In this document: in pieces, positions 30,348 through 38,131 of the stretch
Position numbering within the stretch: the first letter of the stretch is position 1
Layout of the letters: each line of letters starts with the position of its first letter
Source of the DNA: Asanoa iriomotensis
GTDB taxonomy: Bacteria; Actinomycetota; Actinomycetes; Mycobacteriales; Micromonosporaceae
Length of the DNA: 43,453 bases
Direction: 5' to 3'
NCBI RefSeq assembly: GCF_016862515.1
Contig: NZ_BONC01000068.1
Coordinates: forward strand, 1-43,453
The notes under the pieces: model-generated
The model's input: the letters and a program-made list of their open reading frames with translations, nothing else
Told to the model about the DNA's origin: nothing
The model's database searches: none
Program-made: the position numbers and the translations under genes

Positions 30348-32164
30348 CGGGAACGGCGGACCTCCTGGTCGCCGCCTTCGTTCTCGTCGTCCTGGTGCAC
30401 AAGGGCACCCACCTCTGCCGCGATCCGGGCAACCCCGCGGTGCGGGCCATGAACCTCACGCTCCTCTGCCTGATGGCCGCGGTCGTCGTCGGCTGGGATC
30501 CGGTCTATGTGCTCGTCGACCAGGCCGCGGGGGTACCCAACCTCGCGCGATACCTGACCCACAGCTTCGGTCTGGTCGCCGCCGCCGCAATCCAGACGAT
30601 GTTCCTGTTCCTGGCCAACCCCGCCACGGCCGTGGCGCGGTCCCGTCGGCGGTGGGCCCTGCTGATGCTGACGTTGGTCGTCATGGGTGTCACCTTCTCG
30701 GGTGGCGACTTCACGATCGAAGACCCGGACGACTTCACCCTCCGATACGCGTACGAGCCGCAACTCTTGGTCTATATGGTCGCGTTCCTCGGCTATTGCG
30801 CCCTCGGCACCGCGGACGTGTTGCGGATGTCGGTCCGCTATTCGCGTCTCGTTTCCGCACGCCACCTCCGGGTCGGCATCGGGCTGCTGGCCGTCGGCGT
30901 CGCCGGCGGGATCGTTTTCGGCGTTCACAAGCTCGCGTTCATCGTCCTGCGTGCCAGCGGCGTCGACGTCGGCTGGTCGGAACCGTCGATCTCGCGGGCG
31001 CTGGTCCTCTTCGCCGTCGTTGCCACCACCGCCGGTCTGGCCGTCCCGTCCCTGGGGCCGTACCTCGCCGACGCGGTCGGCTGGCCCAGGCAGTACCGGC
31101 TCTACCGTGACCTCGAGCCGCTGTGGAAGGCGATCTACCGGGTCAGCCAGTCAGCTGTGCTGAATCCGCCTCTGCGCCGCCCGTCCGTGGCTGACATGCG
31201 GCTCCAGATCGACCGGCGGGTCATCGAGATCCACGACGGCCTGCGCGAGCTCAGCCCGTACCTCGATCCGGCTGTTGCGGAAAGAGCGACCGGTGCGGCG
31301 TTGCGAGACGGTGCGCCGGTCGAGCACGCCCGTGCCGTCGGGCAGGCCGCGAGCGTCGCCGCCGCGATCGCGCGCATGACGGCGGTCTCAGCCGGTTCCG
31401 CACCGGCCACCGAACGCACCGGCCAGGTGGCGCTCGTCGACTTCGACGCCAACGCCGCGGGTCTCGCTTCGGTGTCGCGCGCGTACGCCCGCGATCGCCG
31501 GCCGACCGGCTCGACGCTGGCCCGCCGCTCGTCCATCGACGAGGTCCCGCTCGCGGGAGCGTTCTATCTGCTGGCGCACGACGCGGCGACCGGACGCCCC
31601 CGGCTGCGCGCGAGGGCGATCGACGTGACGCTCGCCGCGGGCCTGCTGGCCGAGGTCCTCTTCCTCGACCTCGCCCGTGTCGAGGGCAGGCAGTTGATCG
31701 CCGTCGACGGACCCGTCCCCGCGGACCCACTGATCAGGCAGGTCGCACACGCCGTCGGGCAAGAGACACACACCGTGCGCACCTGGCTGGACTATCTGTC
31801 CGAGACCGCGCTCGACGACGTCATCCAGCGACTGCACGACGGCGGCATCATCGCGCCGATCGTGGCACGCACCGTCTTCCGCACCACGACCGTGTGGCGG
31901 CCTACCGAGCCCAGCATCGTTGCCTCGTCGTCGGGGCGGCTGGCCCTGCTCCTGCGGACGGGCGCCGAACTGGCTCCGCCTGATGTCGCGCTCGTCGGCC
32001 TCATGCATGCCGCCGAGCTCGACGACATCCTGCTTTTCGGGGCGGAGCGTCCGGCGCGCGAGCACCTGGCGGACGTCCTGCGCGGGACCTCGTCGTCGCT
32101 GCGGATCCTGTTGACCGAGACGCAGACCCTGCTCGGCGCCGACGTCCTCGCGCGTCGCATGTAG
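30344..32164 (+). CDS. 7-TM (MAB_1171c/DUF6545-like) protein fused to a GPP34 domain
   Basis: This is a 606-residue fusion. Seven hydrophobic segments lie at about 5-20, 37-58, 70-90, 103-119, 141-158, 176-203 and 218-236. The cytoplasmic part of the MAB_1171c type follows, with YRLYRDLEPLWKAI at 251-264, RRVIEIHDGLRELSPYLDP at 291-309 and an Ala-rich helix at 330-350. A linker (about 355-395) joins a C-terminal GPP34 (GOLPH3/Vps74-like) domain at about 400-600: PLAGAFYLLAHDAATGRPRLR, AIDVTLAAGLLAEVLFLDLA, RTWLDYLSETALDDVIQRL, GRLALLLRTGAELAPPDVALVGLMHAAELDDILL. GPP34 domains in eukaryotes bind phosphoinositides and glycosyltransferase tails; bacterial versions are uncharacterised. It is coupled to the ImmA/IrrE protease by ATGA. 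Assignment of both domains is by eye. Confidence 0.82.
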   Translation: MTGTADLLVAAFVLVVLVHKGTHLCRDPGNPAVRAMNLTLLCLMAAVVVGWDPVYVLVDQAAGVPNLARYLTHSFGLVAAAAIQTMFLFLANPATAVARSRRRWALLMLTLVVMGVTFSGGDFTIEDPDDFTLRYAYEPQLLVYMVAFLGYCALGTADVLRMSVRYSRLVSARHLRVGIGLLAVGVAGGIVFGVHKLAFIVLRASGVDVGWSEPSISRALVLFAVVATTAGLAVPSLGPYLADAVGWPRQYRLYRDLEPLWKAIYRVSQSAVLNPPLRRPSVADMRLQIDRRVIEIHDGLRELSPYLDPAVAERATGAALRDGAPVEHARAVGQAASVAAAIARMTAVSAGSAPATERTGQVALVDFDANAAGLASVSRAYARDRRPTGSTLARRSSIDEVPLAGAFYLLAHDAATGRPRLRARAIDVTLAAGLLAEVLFLDLARVEGRQLIAVDGPVPADPLIRQVAHAVGQETHTVRTWLDYLSETALDDVIQRLHDGGIIAPIVARTVFRTTTVWRPTEPSIVASSSGRLALLLRTGAELAPPDVALVGLMHAAELDDILLFGAERPAREHLADVLRGTSSSLRILLTETQTLLGADVLARRM

Positions 32165-32178
32165 ACCCGGCCCCGGGT
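32165..32178 (+). terminator. Short hairpin after the fusion gene
   Basis: ACCCG and CGGGT form a 5-bp stem with a GCCC loop immediately after the stop of the 7-TM/GPP34 gene. It is a weak terminator candidate. Confidence 0.4.
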
Positions 32179-32222
32179 GTCAACTGCATGTGCTTGTTCG
32201 TGTTCCCGTCGCCCGACTCTGG

Positions 32223-32250
32223 TTGACAGCTTTCGGGCGGGCAGTATCCT
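32223..32250 (+). promoter_or_regulatory. Sigma-70-like promoter
   Basis: TTGACA (32223-32228) and TATCCT (32245-32250) are separated by 16 nt. The -35 is a perfect consensus, rare in this GC-rich window. It would drive the APC permease through a leader of about 300 nt. Confidence 0.6.
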
Positions 32251-32557
32251 TAGGCGACCGCCAATTCGTTGACTTGAATGAGGGTGTGGCCGCAGTCACC
32301 GGGAGAAATCGCAGGTGGGCAGCAACGGGGACCGACGGCACAGGGGCACGCGAATGCCCATGTCGCCGTCGGTGCTGTCCAGCCGCATAACTTCATCCTG
32401 ACCCGCATCATCCGGCCCTCATTGGAATTCATCAATCGGGCTACTGGATCGGTCAATGTTGCTTTCCGGCGGGCAGCCGGCTCACTCCCCCACGGTGCGG
32501 GAGACGCTTTTGGCGTAGGTTGTGGGCCGCGTTCCGTCACACATCCGGGAGTGACCC

Positions 32558-34069
32558 TTGCCGCCCCCACGGCCTCCATCGAGCTTTGTCAACGACCGCC
32601 TCGCCCGGCGGCGGCTCGGAGTCGCCTCGGTCGTCTTCTTCGTCGTCGCGGCCGCGGCGCCGCTGACCGTCATCGCCGGAGCCGCCGTCACCGCGGTCGC
32701 GGTTACGGAGCTGACCGCGATACCCATCGCGTACCTGATCGTCGCGGCCGGGCTCGCGGTGTTCTCCGTCGGTTACGTCGCCATGAGCCGGCACGTGGTC
32801 AACGCGGGGGCCTTCTATTCCTATGTGACACAGGGCCTCGGGCGGGGGTTCGGGGTCAGCGCCGCGGCGGTGGCGCTCGTCGCGTACAACGCCATGCAGG
32901 TGGGTTTGTACGGTGCGTTCGGCTACGTCGGCTCCCTCGTGCTCGACGCGTTCGGGCTCACGGTCGCCTGGTGGGTGTGCGCCCTGGTGGGTTGGGCGGT
33001 CGTCGCCGTGCTGGGCCTGTTGGACGTCAGCCTCAACGGCAGAGTCCTCGCGGCGATGCTGGCGGCCGAGGTCCTGATCGTGCTGATCTACGACGCGGTC
33101 ATGATCGCCCATCCGGCCGGCGGGGTCGTCCGGTTCGACACCCTCCAGCCCGGCCCGCTGCTCGACCTCGACATCGCCGCCCTCATGGTCGTGGCGGTTG
33201 CCGGATTCGTCGGCTTCGAGGCGACCGTGGTCTTCGCCGAGGAGGCCCGTGACCCACGGCGGACCGTGGCGCGCGCCACGTACATCGCGATCGCGGTGAT
33301 CGGACTGCTCTACGGGCTCTCGGCGTGGGCGCTGTCCGTTGCCGCCGGCCCGGACCAGTTCGTGGCCCGGGCCAAGAGCGACGGACCCGACCTGATGTTC
33401 AACCTCGTCCTCCCGTACGTCGGGTCGTCGTTGGTCGACCTCGGCAAGCTGTTCTTCCTGACCAGCCTGTTCGCAGCCCTGCTGGTCTTCCACCACACGG
33501 TCGCCCGCTATGCCTATGCGCTCGGCCGGGAACAGGTCCTGCCCGCGGCGTTCGGCCGTGTCGTCCGCCGCACCGGTGCACCCAAGGTCGGTTCGCTCGG
33601 GCAGAGCATCCTGGCACTCGCTGTCATCGCCACCTACGCGCTGGTCGGCTGGCATCCGATGGAGAACATGTTCGCGCGGATCACGACGTTCGGCGGCCTG
33701 GGCGTACTCATCCTGATGGCGGCCACGTCGTTGGCCGTCATCGGGTTCTTCCGCCGAAACACCCTCGACGAGTCGTGGTGGCACCGCGTCGGCGGCCCGC
33801 TCGTCGCGGGTATCTTCCTGTGCGCTCTTACGATCATCACGGTCGTCAACTTCGGGTCGTTGCTGGACGCCCCGGCCAGTTCACCGCTGGCGTGGGGATT
33901 CCCCCTCGCGTACGGCATCACGGCAGTGCTGGGTCTGGTTTGGGCTCTGCTGCTGCGTCGTTCGCGCCCGGACATCTACGCCCGGATCGGGCTGGGTGTC
34001 GAAACCTCACTGGCCCAGACCGTGGCGCCGGCGTGTGACAGAAAGGACGATCATCTTGCCCGAGGTTGA
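32558..34069 (+). CDS. APC-superfamily amino acid permease
   Basis: This is a 503-residue membrane transporter with about twelve helices. RLGVASVVFFVVAAAAPLTVIAGAA is the conserved first helix with its unwound PLT segment. GFVGFEATVVFAEEARDPRRTVARATYIA is the family helix-6/loop motif. HHTVARYAYALGREQVLPAAFGRV precedes helix 9. It probably imports an amino acid or amine with protons. TTG 32558 is chosen because cgggag lies 6 nt before it and the basic N-tail (NDRLARRRLG) starts there. It overlaps the start of the GNAT gene by 14 nt, so the two form an operon. Confidence 0.9.
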   Translation: MPPPRPPSSFVNDRLARRRLGVASVVFFVVAAAAPLTVIAGAAVTAVAVTELTAIPIAYLIVAAGLAVFSVGYVAMSRHVVNAGAFYSYVTQGLGRGFGVSAAAVALVAYNAMQVGLYGAFGYVGSLVLDAFGLTVAWWVCALVGWAVVAVLGLLDVSLNGRVLAAMLAAEVLIVLIYDAVMIAHPAGGVVRFDTLQPGPLLDLDIAALMVVAVAGFVGFEATVVFAEEARDPRRTVARATYIAIAVIGLLYGLSAWALSVAAGPDQFVARAKSDGPDLMFNLVLPYVGSSLVDLGKLFFLTSLFAALLVFHHTVARYAYALGREQVLPAAFGRVVRRTGAPKVGSLGQSILALAVIATYALVGWHPMENMFARITTFGGLGVLILMAATSLAVIGFFRRNTLDESWWHRVGGPLVAGIFLCALTIITVVNFGSLLDAPASSPLAWGFPLAYGITAVLGLVWALLLRRSRPDIYARIGLGVETSLAQTVAPACDRKDDHLARG

Positions 34070-34802
34070 GGACCCGATCGCGATCCGCCGTGCCACGGCC
34101 GACGACGCTCCGGCGGTCACCGACGTCCTCGTCGAGTCGTTTCTGCCGGGGCCGATCGGGGCCTGGTTGGTCGCGGACGCCGACAGCCGGCGCGCCGTCT
34201 ACGAGCGTTGCTTCGCCGTCGTCGTCGACCACGCACTTCAAACCGGAATCGTCCACACGACGGCGGACCGGTCGGCGGTCGCGGTCTGGTTTCGTGCCAT
34301 GGGACCGCTGGACAACTCGGACTTCGACGCCCGGCTCGCGGAAGCCGCCGGGGAGCACGTCGGGCGGTTCGCCGTGAAGGCGGCGGCCACCGCCGGCCAC
34401 CACCCGACGGACCCGCACCACCACCTGGCCTTCCTGGGCGTGCATCCCCACCGACAGGCAGGCGGCGTGGGCAGCGCGTTGCTGCAGGAGCACCACCGCA
34501 CCTTGGACGCCGCCGGAACGGCCGCGTTCCTCGAAGCCACCACCGAACGAAGCCGGCGGTTGTACCTGCGGCACGGCTACATCAGCGCTGAACCGATCTA
34601 CCTGCCGGAAGGCGGGCCGCCGATGTGGCCGATGTGGCGGAGACCGCTCACGACCCACACGGACAACGTGGCCGACGCCATTCGGCGCGTCATCGAGCGA
34701 TCCGGCGGCGAGGCCGAGGATGCCGCAGTCGTCGTCGACGAATCAGGCTTGATCCTTTTCGGCGATGTCGAAGAACGGCCGGCGCGCCAACGTATTTACT
34801 AG
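34056..34802 (+). CDS. GNAT-family N-acetyltransferase
   Basis: This is a 248-residue enzyme. The GNAT fold is at about 8-200: IAIRRATADDAPAVTDVLVESFL, then HLAFLGVHPHRQAGGVGSALLQEH, which is acetyl-CoA-binding motif A (Q/R-x-x-G-x-G). A further stretch FLEATTERSRRLYLRHGY completes the fold. An extra C-terminal part follows (about 205-248: NVADAIRRVIERSGGEAEDAAVVVDESGL). TTG 34056 is preferred because aaagga lies 8 nt before it. The gene starts inside the permease gene, so the acetyltransferase may modify the permease substrate. The exact substrate is unknown. Confidence 0.85.
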   Translation: MPEVEDPIAIRRATADDAPAVTDVLVESFLPGPIGAWLVADADSRRAVYERCFAVVVDHALQTGIVHTTADRSAVAVWFRAMGPLDNSDFDARLAEAAGEHVGRFAVKAAATAGHHPTDPHHHLAFLGVHPHRQAGGVGSALLQEHHRTLDAAGTAAFLEATTERSRRLYLRHGYISAEPIYLPEGGPPMWPMWRRPLTTHTDNVADAIRRVIERSGGEAEDAAVVVDESGLILFGDVEERPARQRIY

Positions 34803-34840
34803 AGTCAATGATGCCGGTGCCGGCTTTCTGTATAACGGGG

Positions 34841-34913
34841 TGGGCCGCCAGGGACTCGAACCCTGAACCTATGGATTAAAAGTCCACTGCTCTGCCGGTT
34901 GAGCTAGCGGCCC
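34841..34913 (-). tRNA. trnK: tRNA-Lys (TTT anticodon)
   Basis: A full cloverleaf is on the minus strand. The acceptor GGGCCGC (5') pairs with GCGGCCC, followed by discriminator A at 34841. The anticodon stem GTGGA/TCCAT encloses the loop CTTTTAA, giving anticodon TTT (Lys). The T arm has GGTTCGAGTCC. CCA is not encoded. TAGCCT (34928-34923) is a possible -10, 9 nt before the 5' end. No integrase or att repeat is visible beside it. Confidence 0.97.
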
Positions 34914-35095
34914 GCGGGGCTTAGGCTACCTGACCTGCGGGAAAACGTGGAGCCGGTTCTCAGGTTAGGCCCAGATGTCTGGCCACGGCGAACTCTCGGG
35001 CTCCCGCGCAGGCGGTCGCGCTGCAGGTCACGGCCGGGCATGGCCGCTCGGTGTGTGCGCCGGGCCACAGCGGCGGTCGCGCTCGCACACATGGC

Positions 35096-35101
35096 TACGG
35101 T
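35096..35101 (+). promoter_or_regulatory. -10 element of a probable leaderless gene
   Basis: TACGGT lies exactly 6 nt before GTG 35108, with no Shine-Dalgarno sequence between. Confidence 0.5.
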
Positions 35102-35107
35102 CTACGG

Positions 35108-36067
35108 GTGCTCACCGTACATCTGACCGCGTTGGATCTGAGCCGCACGGTGCTGCGACCTTTGCCGTCGGTGATGCAGGAGCTGACCGCGGCCGGGAAG
35201 CGCCTGATGACCAACGTCGAAGCGGACGGTATCGCGGGCTGGAAGGCGCGGACGCGTGGGTCGTTGCGGCCGGTGATGCGGCCTTTCCTCGATCTGTGCC
35301 GGGTGCCCCGCTGGGAACCGGACTTTCTCACTCCCGTGAACAGCGGGACCGACCTCGAGGCCGAGCTCGACACCGTGCTCGCCACCCCGGTGGCGACCCT
35401 GCGGGCCGAGTTGGTTCCGCGCCTCGCGGCTGGCCAGCTGCCGGCGAGGGTGAGCCTGCTGGCTTCGGGCGACCCGCGGGCGCTGCGTGCGCTCCACGCG
35501 GCCGCCACGGCGTTCCACGCCGTCGCGGTCGCGCCGTACTGGGTCGAGATGAGCGCGGCCGTGCAGGCTGACCGTGCCAGCCGGGCGTCGACGATGATCG
35601 ACGTAGGGGTCGAACAGACGCTGCGGACCCTTTCCCCGTTCCTGCGCTGGGAGGCCTCGTCCCTCTCGTACGCGTGTGCCGGGGGCGTCGATATTGATCT
35701 GGAGCCGGGTGGCCGGGGTGTCATCCTCGTGCCGTCGTACCTGAAGGATCAACCGTCCTTCATGGTCCTCGAGGATGAGCCGGTGGTGATCGGGTTCCCA
35801 ATTCAGCGGTCCCGCCAGGAGCTGACCAGCCGCCAACCCCTCGCAGATCTGCTCGGGCGGACGCGGGCTGCTGTCCTCGCGGCCGTCGGCAACGGCGTGA
35901 GTACGACCGATGTCGCGAGGACGGTCGGCGTCTCGGTCGGGTCGGCCAGCCAGCACACCTCCGTGCTGCGCGCCGCTGGCCTGATCACGACCCATCGGGC
36001 GGGGTTGGCCGTCGTGCACGCGCTGACACCTCTCGGGCGGTCTCTGTTGCACCGCGGGCTCGGCTGA
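35108..36067 (+). CDS. ArsR-type winged-helix regulator with long N-terminus
   Basis: This is a 319-residue regulator. A long N-terminal domain of about 230 residues (LTALDLSRTVLRPLPSVMQELTAAGKRL, through FLDLCRVPRWEPDFLTP) is of the DUF5937 type common in actinobacteria. It ends in a strand-rich part (GGRGVILVPSYLKDQPSFMVLEDEPVVIGFPI). The C-terminal winged helix is at about 245-319: LLGRTRAAVLAAVGNGVSTTDVARTVGVSVGSASQHTSVLRAAGLITTHRAGLAVVHALTPLG. GTG 35108 appears leaderless; the longer frame upstream has no site. It is a stand-alone regulator with no clear partner operon, and its 3' end lies in a hairpin shared with the convergent gene. Confidence 0.87.
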   Translation: MLTVHLTALDLSRTVLRPLPSVMQELTAAGKRLMTNVEADGIAGWKARTRGSLRPVMRPFLDLCRVPRWEPDFLTPVNSGTDLEAELDTVLATPVATLRAELVPRLAAGQLPARVSLLASGDPRALRALHAAATAFHAVAVAPYWVEMSAAVQADRASRASTMIDVGVEQTLRTLSPFLRWEASSLSYACAGGVDIDLEPGGRGVILVPSYLKDQPSFMVLEDEPVVIGFPIQRSRQELTSRQPLADLLGRTRAAVLAAVGNGVSTTDVARTVGVSVGSASQHTSVLRAAGLITTHRAGLAVVHALTPLGRSLLHRGLG

Positions 36068-36105
36068 CCACGCGGGCAGGCCGCTTTTTGGGGGTCAGCC
36101 GAGCC
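36057..36105. terminator. Bidirectional hairpin between convergent genes
   Basis: GGCTCGGCTGACC (36057-36069) and its perfect complement (36093-36105) form a 13-bp stem around a 23-nt loop that includes a T run (36085-36089). It covers the stop of the ArsR-type gene and lies 7 nt beyond the stop of the convergent beta-propeller gene, so it can serve both. Confidence 0.7.
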
Positions 36106-36111
36106 GGGTTG

Positions 36112-37077
36112 TCAGCGCAGGCCGGGTACCTCGGTGACGGTGAAGGGCGGTGTGGGCGGGTTGCCGCCGAACTGGCTGTTCACCCACAGCAGGCGATCGC
36201 AATCGCGCGCGACGGCGGTCGGCGCCTGCGATGCTGGCGCCAACCCCGAACGGGAGACCATCCGCATCGAGGTCAGGTCGGCGTTCAGGATCGCCAGGTC
36301 GACGGAGTAGGTCGGGCTGCCGTCGCTGTCGGGGAAGTTCACACTCGCGTAGAGACGCTGACCTTCTAGGAGCAGACCGTCCGGTGTGGCCAGGAACCCA
36401 CCGTTCACGGCGACCTCCGTGACCGCCCTTTTCCGCAGGTCCACCCGGTAGAGGTGGGCATCACCCGGCTCACCCGATCCGGTGCCGCCGTCTCCCACGA
36501 GCGCCACCCGGTGGTCCGGGGTCACGACGATGCCGTTCAAGAAGCCCGGCGTGACCGGGAACTGCGCCGGGGACATCCATTCGGTGAGCTCACCGATCCG
36601 TGCCCCGTCGATCGGCGCGCGCCACAGGATCCCGGTCGCCGAGTCGGTGACATAGAGAGCGTCGTCGGTGACGACAAGGTCGTTGAGCGCGGCTGCCGCG
36701 TTGGGCGCCACGCGCTTGGCGACCAGCGAGCCGTTGGGGCCATAGACCCAGACGGCCCGCGTGTCCCATCCCGCGATGAACAACCGACCGCTCTCGTCCA
36801 CTTCTACCCCGGCGGCATGGGTGCGGCCGTCGGACCCGGCCGGGAGGAACGGCTTCATGCGGGGGTCGCGCGTGTTCCCACGGTAGACGGCCCCCGTGCC
36901 GAAGCTCGTGACATACATGGTGCCGTCCCGGCTCACCGAGATGCTCTCCGGCAGCACGCCCGGTTCCTGCGACACCGTGTAGGTAGTTGGCCGCTGCGAC
37001 ACGGCGAACGCGGGCGATCGGCCCGCGACGGCCACAACCATGAGACCCGCGGCGGCAGCCGCTACAAGTTGCTTCAT
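36112..37077 (-). CDS. Secreted SMP-30/NHL-like beta-propeller protein
   Basis: This is a 321-residue exported protein. The signal peptide (MKQLVAAAAAGLMVVAVAGRSPAFA) is about 25 residues. It is followed by repeated four-stranded blades: LPESISVSRDGTMYVTSFGTGAVYRG, THAAGVEVDESGRLFIAGWDTRAVWVYG, LNDLVVTDDALYVTDSATGILWRAP, LNGIVVTPDHRVALVGDGG, TPDGLLLEGQRLYASVNFP. This matches the SMP-30/gluconolactonase fold, often annotated as superoxide dismutase-like in actinobacteria. It may be a hydrolase or a binding protein. ATG 37077 has a weak site (CGGGG). No obvious partners. Confidence 0.85.
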   Translation of the reverse strand: MKQLVAAAAAGLMVVAVAGRSPAFAVSQRPTTYTVSQEPGVLPESISVSRDGTMYVTSFGTGAVYRGNTRDPRMKPFLPAGSDGRTHAAGVEVDESGRLFIAGWDTRAVWVYGPNGSLVAKRVAPNAAAALNDLVVTDDALYVTDSATGILWRAPIDGARIGELTEWMSPAQFPVTPGFLNGIVVTPDHRVALVGDGGTGSGEPGDAHLYRVDLRKRAVTEVAVNGGFLATPDGLLLEGQRLYASVNFPDSDGSPTYSVDLAILNADLTSMRMVSRSGLAPASQAPTAVARDCDRLLWVNSQFGGNPPTPPFTVTEVPGLR

Positions 37078-37262
37078 GCCCCGAGGCTGCGAGATCCCAG
37101 GGGCTGAGCCAAAGGCTTTTGACCCCGCCTAAATACCCAGCCGCCAACGCCGGTTGAGGACGTTCAACTGGACTGGGCTTGCTCTTCTGCCTTTGCGAGC
37201 CAATCCCGGTACCGTGGACAGGTTGGTCAATCGGCCGTGTGCGTCTGACCAAGCTGAAGGGG

Positions 37263-37568
37263 TCACGACCACACCGTAGTGCTGTAGTGGTCCACCGTCG
37301 TGTTGAAGGTCAGGAGGGCTGACCGTGCGGCGGGTTCCACGACGGCGGCGTCGGGTGGGTTGCCGGCGAAGTCGGTGATGGCGGTCATCGACTCCCACAG
37401 GGTCAGGACGTGGATCCGCACGATGTCGCCCTCGTCGTGGCGCATCAGGTAGGCCGTCTTGAAACCCGGTACGGCGCGCAGGTCGGGCACGACCGTCGCG
37501 CGGAAGTGTTCCTCGTAACGGCGTGCTCCGTCCGGGGTGGCGGTGGCCCACCAGCTTCGCGCGATCAT
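37263..37568 (-). CDS. ABM-domain (monooxygenase-like) protein
   Basis: This is a 101-residue single-domain antibiotic-biosynthesis-monooxygenase-like protein: SWWATATPDGARRYEEHFRATVVPDLRAVPGFKTAYLMRHDEGDIVRIHVLTLWESMTAITDFAG. The fold forms a dimeric alpha/beta barrel. Its ATG touches the stop codon of the GNAT gene (TAGATG), so it is the second gene of that operon under the TetR operator. It may be a quinol-type monooxygenase or a small-molecule binder. Confidence 0.85.
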   Translation of the reverse strand: MIARSWWATATPDGARRYEEHFRATVVPDLRAVPGFKTAYLMRHDEGDIVRIHVLTLWESMTAITDFAGNPPDAAVVEPAARSALLTFNTTVDHYSTTVWS

Positions 37569-38078
37569 CTAGAGCTCGAGGGTCCAGTTCTGGCCGACGA
37601 GGTCGTGCCCGAAGCTGCGGTGCGGCTTCTCGTCGGTGAGAGTGAAACCCGCCGCCTGGTAGATCCGGCGCGCGGACACGAGCACGTCGTTCGTCCAGAG
37701 CACCACCCGCCGATAGCCGGCCCGGCGAGCGAATGCGAGGCACTCGTCGACCAGCCGGGTGCCGATGCCCAAGCCGCGGGCCGCCGGCGTGACCAGGAGA
37801 ATGCGCAGTTTGGCCGTCGCAGGTTCGTCGTCGGCGACCAGGAAGACGCATCCGGCGCGCTCACCGCCGGCTTCGGCTATCCACGCCGCCTCGCGGGACG
37901 GATCCTGGTCGGCCGCGTAGTCCGCCACGATGCGCGCGACCAGTGCCTCGAAGTCGGTGTTCCAGCCGAACTGTTGGTCGTAGACCTCGCCGTGGGCCAT
38001 CACCACCCAGCCGAGGTCGCCGGGGCGGTCCGCGGGTCGCACGGTGATGTCGGTCCGCGGCGGATTCGCTTGCGTCAT
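37569..38078 (-). CDS. GNAT-family N-acetyltransferase
   Basis: This is a 169-residue enzyme. ITVRPADRPGDLGWVVMAHGEVYDQQFGW starts the GNAT fold. KLRILLVTPAARGLGIGTRLVDECLAFARRAGYRRVVLWTND is the acetyl-CoA motif A (R-G-x-G-x-G) and helix 3. IYQAAGFTLTDEKPHRSFGHDLVGQNWTL closes it. AGGAGGGG lies 2 nt before the ATG. It is the first gene of a two-gene operon with the ABM protein and is divergent from the TetR regulator across a perfect operator. It may acetylate an antibiotic or a metabolite that the TetR protein senses. Confidence 0.9.
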   Translation of the reverse strand: MTQANPPRTDITVRPADRPGDLGWVVMAHGEVYDQQFGWNTDFEALVARIVADYAADQDPSREAAWIAEAGGERAGCVFLVADDEPATAKLRILLVTPAARGLGIGTRLVDECLAFARRAGYRRVVLWTNDVLVSARRIYQAAGFTLTDEKPHRSFGHDLVGQNWTLEL

Positions 38079-38089
38079 GACCCCTCCTC

Positions 38090-38125
38090 GTCCACTGAAA
38101 CGACTGTTTCAGTGGACGGTAGACT
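38090..38125. promoter_or_regulatory. TetR operator and leaderless -10 of the tetR gene
   Basis: GTCCACTGAAAC (38090-38101) and its perfect complement (38106-38117) flank a GACT centre, forming a 28-bp palindrome between the GNAT and TetR genes. TAGACT (38120-38125) lies 6 nt before GTG 38132. Binding here would block both divergent promoters. Confidence 0.75.
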
Positions 38126-38131
38126 ACGCCC

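Larger units (their letters stand above)
32165..32557 (+). other. Intergenic region and long leader of the permease
   Basis: This gap of about 390 nt contains a hairpin after the fusion gene, a sigma-70-like promoter at 32223-32250 and some 300 nt of possible untranslated leader. The leader includes a comparatively AT-rich patch (32405-32460) and a hairpin with arms CTCCC (32485-32489) and GGGAG (32499-32503). Short reading frames (for example GTG 32286, 34 codons) have no support. It matches no riboswitch that I recognise. Confidence 0.5.

Noticed and set aside
34841-34913. tRNA-Lys as an integration site of a genomic island
   Set aside because: No integrase gene and no repeated tRNA 3' end are visible in the flanking sequence.
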